Part shown: positions 12,395-22,500 of the stretch, one piece after another | Layout of the letters: every line of letters starts with the position of its first letter | Position numbering within the stretch: position 1 is the first letter of the stretch | Assembly (NCBI GenBank): GCA_003427395.1 | Contig: BFEA01000231.1 | Span: 324,697 to 373,817, forward strand | Length of the DNA: 49,121 nucleotides | Direction: 5' to 3' | DNA from: Chara braunii | Taxonomy: Eukaryota > Streptophyta > Charophyceae > Charales > Characeae | Notes under the pieces: model-generated | Seen by the model: only the letters and a program-made list of their open reading frames with translations | The model's database searches: none | Told to the model about the DNA's origin: nothing | Made by a program: the position numbers and the translations under genes

Positions 12395-14194
12395 TAGGAA
12401 GTGGTCTGGAGTACTCCTCCTCCTCGTCCGAGCACAAGACTCGGATCTGAGAAGTTGGGCCGTCTCCACCGAATCGGCAAAGTACCCTCATGTAGAACGG
12501 TCCACTCTGGGTCGATAACAGGGTCGGCTCCTGAAGCAACGAAGCCCCTCCCCAGATGTTTCCTAGAGATAGAAGATGTGTTCACTGCAAGTAACTTTCA
12601 GTTATCCTCATATCCTAAGTCCTGGGCAACTGGGACGAAAAGAAATCGGGAAAGGTAAAAAACGAGAATCATTTGAACAAGTATAGGTAAGCAAGGTCGT
12701 TCGGGATAGAAACGGTAATTCCTTGGGGGAAGATTAAGTCCATTTGACCTCATCTACTTTATTTCAATCGTATTCATTCTACGACACACACTGAACAATC
12801 TTTTTCAAACCAACGAGTTTTTTTTCTTTCTTTTCTTTTAACAATCAGGCAGTTAAAAGGTAGAAAAAAAACAATGCATTCCTTCATCTCAATTAGGCAT
12901 AATCAATCTCCTTTGTAAGAATCCCTCTACCTACCTACACACCACGTCAAACAACAAGATCAAAGAAAACCACTACAACCCCATACCCAAGTCAAACCTC
13001 ACATTTCACATGCATGACTCACACACTCTTTCCTCTACCTTTTCTTTTGAACGTTCAAAACAAACAAGGTCAAGCAAAGTGTGGGTTTACACAGGTGTGA
13101 AGGGAAATCTGAGTCAATCAACTGACTGACCTTGAGTGAAGTTGTAGAATACGGTTCACTCAAGAAAACCGTATAGAACCATGCCCCAGATGAAAAGGTT
13201 GTCACCACAAAACATCAGAAAGAGATCCACACCACCCATTACAATTATCGCGTACAGCGATACCACCTGAATGCACAGTCACCCCCATATAGTTTGATGG
13301 CGTCCCAACGTCACCGTCACATGCCACCAGCGTCACCACGTCACCATAACCAATGTCAATGCGTTGCCACCACGTTACGCAGACAACACAACATCCGCAC
13401 CATCTCAAAACACACCAACAATTCGGTGGCACCCCCTCGTGCATCAATGCCTCGGTGCCTCGTCGAGCAGACAGCATAACACCAGCACCACCAAAGAAAG
13501 AACCACCACCGCTGTAAAAACGGACTGCATTTCCTCGCCGTCACCCAAGATTTCTGTTGTCCGCCACGTCAAACGGACAACACCTTCGCACCGTCGTAAA
13601 AATCTATGCCAATTGTCGTGTAAACGGACGGCGCTTCCGCACCGTCACAAAAAAAACACTGACGCCCGTCGTCAAATGGCTAGCAACTCCCCTACGCCGC
13701 TATCAAAAATGTCTGCCGCCGCCGAAAAAGTCGCGCAGCATCACCCCAGTACCTGATGAAAAATAGTTCTCGATGCCTCGTTTGAACGGACAACACCTCC
13801 TGTGCGTAGCTGTCTACGGCCGCGGCTATGGCAGCAACATCACCTCCCTTACACTTCACCAAGTAAAGTGGTGGCTATCGCAGCCCTCACTCCCACGCTC
13901 TCTGTAGAACTTCAACGCTCCTCCCTTTCACTGAGATGGTGGCTATGGTTGTACTTCATAGCTAAGGCCACCTTCAACAGTCTCTCCCCTTCCTCTTGCA
14001 GATCTCCACCCAACTCACTCTCTCTCTATCCAGCCGCAACCCTTTCTCCAGCAGCCAGCAATCACACAAGCGAGCTGCTAGCTGCATCAGCCACAAATGA
14101 ATGCTGGTTGGCTGGCTTTTGGCTGCTTTTATAGCCAGCTGAGGGTTGAGGGCAGCTGCCTTGCCCCCAGCCAAAAATCCGGAGTTGGGCTCAA

Positions 14195-14250
14195 CCCTTG
14201 ATCAAAAACAAGATCAAGGGCTGAAATCCTTGATGTTCCCCTAGGAACAT
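14195..14250. other. Hairpin pair inside the LTR
   Basis: CCCTTGATC-AAAAACAA-GATCAAGGG (14195-14220) has a perfect 9-bp stem. It is followed by GATGTTCC-CCTA-GGAACATC. The first hairpin is intact in the other LTR at 22258-22283. The second is changed there and its right arm is duplicated. Confidence 0.7.
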
Positions 14251-15213
14251 CAGGTTCCGAGCCCCAACGATGCACCTGGCTATCACCCCTAGCCAGACGC
14301 AACTCAAAATGGTTGTACAAAGTCATTCTCAGCAGACTGTGGTTCAACAGTCTGCTGTCACTTTAAGGTCCATATGCTTCTCTGCCCTGCATCTGGATCG
14401 AGGTTGCGAACAGCTTCGGGACCTTTTTTTTCTTTTTTTTTTTTGGCTGCACTCAGCTGCAACTCGTCACTTTGGGACCCCTCTCCCCTGCTGCTCACAT
14501 TGCAAGGTGAGCAAAAAAAAGAGGGACAACTTATGGCAGCCTCTTTATGATCGAAGGGGGGGGAACACGAAAAGTACCCCGAGTTTAACGATTTTTAAAT
14601 AAAAAGTCACTGAATAAAAACATCTGAAAAAAATTCACGGATGTAGGATAGGTGCCCACCTACCTGCAGAAAAAAGTTCAGGGCCTGCAAAAATCATCTT
14701 GGCCATCAAAACATTATAGGCGCAAATTTAAAAATATGAGCTTTTTAAACTTTTGATCCTGATTTTTCCTCTTTTTCTTCTTGCACTTCTCTGCCAACGA
14801 GGCAGGGCCTTGCCCGTGGGCCATTGGCACCCCATGAACTGTTAAAACACAAACTTAAGTTCGAATCCAAATACAGTTAGGTGAACAGGGGGATACTTAC
14901 CTCCTAGCTGTTGCCTGTCACCTCTGCCTCCAGGCCTTACCAACAAGACAGGGCACTTCTTAGTTCACTTGAGAAGCCACGAACCATTATAATACACATG
15001 CAATCAGGGGGCAACTTGACGAAAACGGACCCCACCGCTCTTCTCACCAGATATGCAAAATGAGGGTGAATTTTTTGCTAGAAGCGGGATAGATACTCCG
15101 TTGTTTCCTTTCTTTTGTGCAACCCGTTCGACTAAACGAACGGGCGCAAAGACCTTTAGCAGTTCGAAAAGGGGGGGAGGGGGGAATCTACGCAATAAAA
15201 AAATAAAGATATA

Positions 15214-15269
15214 TGGTCAATTTCTCAATTCATACGTGTCATCCTTGCACATGGGCCATGCGAATCTTC
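15214..15269 (-). pseudogene. U6 snRNA 3' fragment in the 3' LTR
   Basis: The minus strand reads GAAGATTCGCATGGCCCATG, then TGCAAGGATGACACG, then a GAGAAATTGACC tail. This follows the order of the U6 snRNA 3' half (GATTAGCATGGCCCC, TGCGCAAGGATGACACG, AAATCGAGAAATGG). The 5' half of U6 is absent. The matching block of the other LTR is at 23312-23362. Confidence 0.88.
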
Positions 15270-15277
15270 ACGCAGTT

Positions 15278-15800
15278 CAACAGAAAAATTTTCCTGAATT
15301 AAATAATCATTCTAGAGTAAAATTACATTTTAAATTCCAAATTTTCATTCCATCTTAAAAAATGTAATTCCAATTTTAAAATTTTTCGTCTTATTTGAAA
15401 AATTTCCTTCCAAGAATGGGGTATCCCTTCTTATTTGAACTGCATGCTAGAGATGGAATGAAAGTCTGAACGAGTTCATGAAATATTTTAATTGGACTGT
15501 CATTCTAAGTAATGATTTCTAGTCATAAAAAGGTTAATCGAATCTAAATTAGATGATATTTTTTGTAATAGAATGAAAGTCTAATTAAAACATTTCATAA
15601 ACTCGTCAAGACTTTCATTCCATCTTGAACAAATAGATGTACTTGGAAGGGAAAACTCATATTTAGACGGGAACTTATCAAATTAAATTGGAAATTTTAG
15701 AAGTGGACAAACATTGGAATGATAATTTATAAATATGAAGGATTTTTTTTTTTATGAAATGTTTTTTCAACTTTCATTTCTCATGGGAATTTTTATGTTG
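15278..15800 (-). mobile_element. AT-rich MITE copy 3, inserted in the 3' LTR
   Basis: This is the same 523-bp element in reverse orientation, ends CAACAGAAAAATTTTCC and GGGAATTTTTATGTTG. It is flanked by TT on each side (15276-15277, 15801-15802). The other LTR has the empty site with one TT at 23369-23370. It landed eight bases beyond the U6 fragment. Confidence 0.92.
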
Positions 15801-16392
15801 TTGTTTTTCAACCGTGTGATTTGATCGATTACACGATCGAAAACGGTCACGCCAAAAGGCTGGATGCTTCAAACTGGGCTAGCTCATTTTTCACGCTGAA
15901 ATAGGAGCAGCTCTTCCTTATGAAGAGGTTAGCCCAACGAGGTATCACTTATGGCCTCACACAGGTTACGCTTGCGTATTCCAACAGCTGCAGTTGCTGG
16001 CCAGCCACGCTGTTGCCAACACGGCGAGCGTTTGGCGGCTTGGCACGCATGCCACGGTCACGAACGGCGCGACCACCTATTTGGCCTTTTAAGGCACCGA
16101 ATCACACGGTCGTGACCGCGCATTATTATTATTATTAGATTTTTTCCAAGTAAAATAAGTTTAGTCTTAGCATTCTCACTACCGTATGCCCCTGCGGCCT
16201 TGTCAGGACCCGTGGACGACAGGTCGTACTGTCGAGTACCGCTATTTCGGTCGGACGTCAACGACGTCAAGTTCTAAAAATTTAAGTCTCTCAGTCATAG
16301 GGTTGGTCTGAATAAAGTTTGGCAGCATCAGTCTCATCAAGTCCTTCAATTCAACGAAAGCGTCGGACAGTGTCTCACATTGAAAATCCCCG

Positions 16393-16421
16393 GCAAATAC
16401 CCTTGTCAGGGTATTTGCCCC
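16393..16421. promoter_or_regulatory. Inverted repeat at the 5' end of the LTR (U3 start)
   Basis: GGCAAATACCC-TTGTCA-GGGTATTTGCC is a perfect 11-bp stem with a 6-base loop, three to four bases inside the LTR terminus. The other LTR (23961-23995) has an extra GGGTCA in the loop but keeps the stem. It could bind integrase or a transcription factor; function is inference. Confidence 0.6.
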
Positions 16422-16424
16422 ACA

Positions 16425-16443
16425 GCATCCCCGGACCCCATTG
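16425..16443 (-). other. Candidate polypurine tract
   Basis: Immediately upstream of the 3' LTR the minus strand reads AATGGGGTCCGGGGATGC. This is purine-rich but interrupted by TCC. The position is right for a PPT; the sequence is only fair. Confidence 0.4.
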
Positions 16444-16917
16444 AACAACGTCCTCGTCGTTCACCATCAAAATAGAAGTGAGGGTATTAATAAAATGATC
16501 ATAATACATAACAATTCCACAATTCGCTCGGAACTAAGCTGAAGCTTTTTACCTCAAAAAAAAAAAAAATCTTCTTAGAGTGGCACTGAAAACCTTTCTA
16601 CTTAGATCCAAACGAAATTCATTCAGTCGATACCTATATTGCACCTGAGGTGAACTCAAGTGAGTCAGGAATAACCCCTGACAGATATTCTAAACGTATC
16701 AATTTCCTGGAGTTGTTCAGACAAAGTCTGAATGACCTAAAAAACATATATCTTACTCAATATCACATTCTATCCAAGTAATAATCCATATTGCAACCCC
16801 TTTTTTTTCCATATAAATCCTTGAAGAGTGCATTAGATCAAAATAAGTCTCCCTGTCGCAATCAACTCTTTCAAAGAATAAAGGAGACGAACTCCTTACT
16901 TTTTTAGAAGAGAACAA

Positions 16918-17450
16918 TGATCAAGACGGTTACCCCGCCGCAGATGAACACTTCTCTCTCTGAAGTTGAGAACGAAACGTTGATCAAGACAGGTTTCCCT
17001 GCTGCAGACAAAATGCTCTCAATTAATCTTCGAAAAGAAATCTGATCAAGACAGATTGCCCTGCCGCAAATATATCCTTCAAAGATTGAAGGAAAACTTT
17101 TATCAAAACAGATTTTCCTGCCGCAAACGAACTCCTCCCTACCTAAAGTTGAGAGCAGAACGCTGATCAAGCCAGGTTTCCCTGTCGCAGACGAACTGCC
17201 CTCAATTAATCTTTGAAAAGAAATCTGATCAAGACAGATTGCTCTGTCGCAGATATACCTTTCAAAGATCGAAGGAGAACTCTGATCAAGACAGGTTTCC
17301 CTGCCGCGGACGGACTCCTCTCCATTCCATCTGTGAAGAGAAGGCTAATCAGGACGGGTTGCCCCATCGCAGGCCTACTCCTCATATTTCATATAATGAC
17401 CCAAATAAAAGAGAACGTCGCTTAAGATAGGTTGCCCTGTCACTAATAAG
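16918..17450. repeat. About 60-bp minisatellite with trimeric higher-order period
   Basis: Nine units begin with a TGATCAAGACAGGTTKCCCTG-like word at 16918, 16981, 17043, 17100, 17163, 17226, 17283, 17346 and 17423. Spacings of 63, 62, 57, 63, 63, 57, 63 show a three-unit period of 182-183 bp. Units one and four, and two and five, share their variable tails. It lies between gag and the 3' LTR, where several plant gypsy elements carry tandem repeats. Confidence 0.93.
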
Positions 17451-18280
17451 CTCCTTGATTGATTTAAGTTGCGATATGAAATTACTATAATGAAATTTAC
17501 TATACTTCATACCATGTCAAATGTTATTGATCTTTCTGTGATATGCGTCGAGGAGTGGTGTAATCCTCCTCAAGGAAAAACATATCGACATCAAGCCCCG
17601 CTTTAGATTCGAGCCTCACCACATTCCCTTCGATTTCGGTGCCTTAAATACTCAACAATTTATCAATATGAACCGGATAATCCGACCCTTACTAAGTCCG
17701 ATGTGAGTTACCAACTCATATTCTTTTCCAGCAAGGTGGACCCGATAAAAACAATCGAGCTTCAAGTTGGGTGGTAAATCCAAACCCAACGTTCTTGGCG
17801 GTAACTATTCTGACCACCATCAAAACTGATGAGCACCTTCAACACCTTCATCCCTTTCAGTGATAGTATAGTCTTCCTTCCTTAAACGATATAAGATTCG
17901 GATGACAACATCCCACTATGGACCAGGAGTATAACTCCGGCGCAGGCCTCATCGTCACTTATAGAGCTCACAGCTTTATCGTTAAAACATTATGACATGA
18001 TAACAAACAAAATCTGAAAACTTATAATATTAAATATATAATTCAAATACATGTCTTATGGATAAAGAATACACATCCAAAATCACATTCACAACGCAAA
18101 CACGTCACCATCCCGACCAAGAGTCAGGTTGATATAAAGAAGAGATCACACATTCCTGCACTTGTCCACGATGACAAATATAACAACAAAATGTAATAAT
18201 TTGCATCATAATTGAGGACGTAAATAAAATATAACAACTTAAATCAAGATATTTATAGGACAATCTCACCCAAATCCGGT
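17451..18280 (-). other. Retroelement internal region downstream of gag, no pol
   Basis: All frames are broken and no reverse transcriptase, RNase H or integrase motif is visible. A long-degraded protease-like segment cannot be excluded. Confidence 0.6.
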
Positions 18281-19333
18281 TTATGAAAAAACGAAAATAT
18301 AAAAGTTATGATCCCTCAAAAAATTACAAAGTTTTGTAAAAATCGAAAAAAAATAACCACTTATTTTTTTGCCAACTTTCGATCCCTTACACCTACTTAA
18401 AGTATGTCCGACTCCACCACATCTTTTACACACAATGTGTTTCCAATATTCTCTCCCTCTCTTTGTTCGTTGCTCTTGTCGATCTCGAGACACTAACTTG
18501 CAACACTCCTTCTTCTGAACAGTTGGCGTTGAGAGATCATTTAAACAAGTTTTACTAGTCTGTTTACTTATAACATATCGATCCACCATTGGTTGTTCGC
18601 TTCCTTGCTCTTCTTGCTGACGCTCAAGGCGTAAGTTTTTCTGAATGTCTTTCGTCGTGCCTCTTACTTCTGAGAGCATTGAAATGAGAGTTGAGTCCCT
18701 TTTCCTTTTATTATCTCGACATTTCCCCTCAGACTGTAGCAAGCGAAGTTGCAGACGAAGGACCTGATCAAAGTTTCCATTATTGAAGTTTGAACGAATC
18801 CTCGCCCAATTTGACTCGCCGGTTACCCTACGGATAAGCTCCTGATGCGCTGCCTCAAAAAAATTTGCGAGGAAAGTAAGACATTTCTGTTTATCCGTTA
18901 AACCCTGTATCCGACAAGCGATTCTTTCATAGTCAAAAAGAAATTTCTCTTCTACGTACGCATCCCGCTTGATATTCTTCAAATCCTCTAATGTTATCAA
19001 TTTATCCCCGAGTCAAAACTTCTCTAACATGGCGTCTCGAAACTCAAACCATGTTGATGCTTCGACTACTTTCCGAACAACATCTACAAGATTTTTTTCA
19101 ACATATCTCAGAACTCGTTGCAACATTTTCTGATCATCCCATTTATTGACGGATGCATGTTGCTCAAATTTCTCTAGAAAAGTCGAAACAAAGTTGCCAT
19201 CGAAAATATAAATTTCTATTTTTGGTAAACTTTCTCTCTCTACATCTCTCTGCTTTAGAAGATGAACTATCCTTTGGAGATTCGATATATCTCTATTTTG
19301 ATGGTCACCTTCGCTTCCACTTGCTGTTTTCAT
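18281..19333 (-). pseudogene. Retrotransposon Gag with CCHC zinc knuckle, one in-frame stop
   Basis: Gag proteins coat retroelement RNA in cytoplasmic particles. The frame starts at ATG 19333, about 190 bases inside the PBS, and runs to 18281 in a single reading frame. It is cut once by TGA at 19013-19015 (codon 107). The part before the stop holds a charged, tryptophan-containing capsid-like segment. The part after has the EAAHQEL...W gag-type region and a basic stretch. Near its end (about residues 302-315) is CKRCGGVGHTLSRC, a perfect C-x2-C-x4-H-x4-C knuckle. No protease or pol follows. The intact frame on both sides suggests the stop is young relative to the element, or is read through; the first is more likely. 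Confidence 0.88.
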
Positions 19334-19520
19334 TTCTCCTGGCCATAACAGAAAACCAGGCAGAATGTTAGTTTATCTCTATACAATCTAATTCGATAAC
19401 TTAATCCTACTTCACACTTGATCAAATTTTATATCTATCATACTTCTCTTTTCCCCTTCAAAATAATTCAGTTAAATACCGGAGTGTCGTTCCGCTAGGG
19501 ACAACGGTAGTTTGTCGTTA

Positions 19521-19538
19521 TCCCCAGCAACGACGCCA
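19521..19538 (-). other. Primer-binding site, tRNA-Asp type
   Basis: The minus strand reads TGGCGTCGTTGCTGGGGA, two bases after the end of the 5' LTR. It matches the complement of the plant tRNA-Asp(GTC) 3' end (TGGCGCCGTTGCCGGGGA) except for two C-to-T changes. This fixes element orientation and the LTR boundary. Confidence 0.9.
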
Positions 19539-19540
19539 CC

Positions 19541-22500
19541 TGTCGAGCGCACCGGCTCCCGCCTTTTTCGCAAAGGCGAGAACCCTCTCGGCATGTCACG
19601 CATGAGTAAAACAAAACAAAACAAGAGGCAACTTAGGAACGACGCAACACATCCCGTGAGTCACCGGGACGGTCGGGGTCGCGTCGTTTCATCGCCGCTT
19701 TAGCCGGGTGCGCCAACTGTACATCCCGCAGTCCCCTACGACATAATAGGTTCCCGCGGGGCGTAAACTTTCTTTCCCTAAGGGGTTGTCACCACCCTTA
19801 GGGGCGTATCCCTACCGAGCTACTGACCCACGTGCGAAAGTTTTTAGATGCAATTGCAGAGGTAGGTCAGCCGAGGGCGTTTGCTCGTTCGCTGTAGTAT
19901 AGATACGCTTTGTCAACGCCGAGTGTACCTGAACGCCGTCCGTTCCTAGGGCGCTGATCTCCTAGGTACGGAGTAAACGTCGGTCGACTAGGACGGTCTC
20001 CACCAAGAGTGAAACCCAACATTAATCATAGTCCCTTTAACACACAATCAAAAGAAAGTTGTAACGACCATACATAGTTACATCGAAAGGAATCGACCAT
20101 ATTCGATAGGAACATATGCAATTTGAAATGATAACTGAGAAAATTCAAATCTTCATTTAATACATCTAATGTCGCAAGATAAAAAAAACAATCCGACCAC
20201 CTCAGGTCGAACTCCACAAAACAATCATACAACCGCCAACGAGGGGTTGGTTTTTCGACAATAACATAGATGCCGCTAACAAGGTAATCGATTGCCTTAG
20301 TTTTGGCTTGATTAGACGCATTGCCAAAGTCGTTCATTCCACCTACCGCCGACTCAAAATTCGACACGCTCACACATGTCTCAATACTTTCTCAATCTTA
20401 TTGGATGACAGACTACTTGATCAGGGACATTGCTTGAAGTGTTGCATGCTTCTCCTTCTAGGAAGTGGTCTGGGGTACTCCTCCTGCTCGTCCGAGCACA
20501 AGACAGGATCTCAGAAGTTGGACCGTCGCCACCGAATCGGCAAAGTACCCTCCCGTAAAACGGTCCACTCTGGGTCGATAACAGGGTCGGCTCCTCAAGC
20601 AACGAACCCCCTCCCCAGATGTTTCATAGAGATAGAAGATGTGTCTATTGGAAGTAACTTTCAGTTATCCTCATATCCTAAGTCATAGGTAATTGGGACG
20701 AAAAGAAATTAGGAAAGGTAAAAAACGAGAATCATTTGAACAAGTATAGGTAAGCAAGGTCGTTCGGGATAGAAAGGGTCGTTCATTGGGGGAAGATTAA
20801 GTCCATTTGACCTCATCTACTTTATTTCAATCATATTCATTCTACGACACACACTGAAAATTCTTTTTCAAACCAACGAGTTTTTTTTTTTTTTTTTTTT
20901 ATAACAATCACGCAGGTAAAAGGTAGAAAAAAGACAATTCATTCCTTCATTTCAATTAGGCATAATCAATCTCCTTTGTAAGCATCCCTCTACCTACCTG
21001 CACACCACGTCAAACAACAAGATCAAAGAAAACCAATACAACCCCATACCCAAGTCAGACCTCACCTTTCACATGCATGACTCACACACTCTTTCCTCTA
21101 CCTTTTCTTTTGAACGTTCAAAACAAATAAGGTCAAGCAAAGTGTGGGTTCACACAGGTGTGAAGGAAAATCTGAGTCAATCAACTGACTAACCTTGCGT
21201 GAAGTTTTAGAATACGGTTCACTCAAGAAAACTATATAGAACCATGCCCCAAATGAAAAGGTCGTCACCACAAAACGTCAGCAAGCAATCCATACCACCC
21301 CTTACAATAATCGCTTGCCGCGATACCACCTGAATGCACAATCACCCCCACATAGTTTGACAACGTCCCAACGTCACCGTCACATGCCACCAGCGTCACC
21401 ATGTCACCATCACCAATGTCAATGCGTTGCCGCCGCGTTACGAGGACAACACAACGTCAGCACCATCTCAAAACACACCACCAATTCGGTGGCACCCCCC
21501 CCTGCGTCAATGCCTCGCTGCCGCGTCGAGCAGACAACATAACACCAGCACCACCAAAGAAAGAACCACCGCCGCCGTAAAAACGGACTGCATTTCCATA
21601 CCGTCACCCAAGATTTCTGTTGCCCACCGCGTCGAACGGACAGCACCTTCGCACCGTCGTAAAAATCAATGTCAATCGTCGTGTAAACGGACGACGCTTC
21701 CACACCGTCACAAAAATAACACTGCCACCCGTCGTCAAATGGCTAGCAACTCCTCTGCGCTGCTATCAAAAATGTTTGCCGCCGCCGAAAAAGTCGCGCA
21801 GCATCACCCCAGCACCTCATGAAAAATGGTTGTCGATGCCTCGTTTGAACGGACAGCACCTCCCCTGCGTAGTTGTTTACGGCCGCGACTATGGCAGCCA
21901 CAACACTTCCCTTACACTTCACCAAGTAAAGTGGTGGCTATGGTAGCCCCCACTCCCACGCTCTCTGTAGACCTTCAGCGCTCGTCCCCTTCGCTGAGAT
22001 AGTGGCTATGGTTGTACTTCATAGTTAAGGCCACCTCCAGCAGTCTCTCCCCTTCCTCTTGCAGATCTCCACCCAACTCCTTGTCTCTCTCTCAAGCCGC
22101 AACCCTTTCTCCAGCAGCCAGCAATCACACAAGCGAGTTACTAGTTGCATCAGCCACAAATGAATGTTGGTTGGCTGGCTGCTGGCTACGTTTATAGCCA
22201 GCTGAGGGCTGAGGGCAGTTGCCTTGCCCCCAACCAATAATTCGGAGTTGGGCTCAGCCCTTGATCAAAAACAAGATCAAGGGTTGAAATCCTTGATTAT
22301 CCCCTAGGAACATCAGGTTAGGGGAACATCAGGTTCCCAACCCCAACGATGCACCTGGCTATTACCCCTGGCCAGATGCAACTCAAAATGGTTGTACAAA
22401 GCCATTCTCAGCAGACTCTTGAACCCAACAGGCTACTGTCACTTCAAGGTCCAGATGCTTTTTTGCCCTGCATCTGGACCGAGGTTGTGAATAGATTCGC

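Larger units (their letters stand above)
10993..16424 (-). repeat. 3' LTR (5432 bp, contains two MITEs)
   Basis: It is collinear with 19541-23999 over its whole length except for two 523-bp insertions (11872-12394, 15278-15800) and small indels. For example, a segment of about 50 bp near 19,935-19,980 is missing here. Without the insertions and their duplicated bases it is about 4.38 kb. No gene is supported; the 130-aa frame at 13364-13756 is low complexity. Confidence 0.93.

Noticed and set aside
13364-13756. 130-codon frame with a 131-codon counterpart at 21427-21822
   Set aside because: It is present in both LTRs simply because the LTRs are copies. It is low complexity (His, Thr, Ser, Arg) without a motif, on the strand opposite to the element.
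17600-18000. Retroviral-type aspartic protease downstream of gag
   Set aside because: No D-S/T-G motif or continuous frame could be read on the minus strand.
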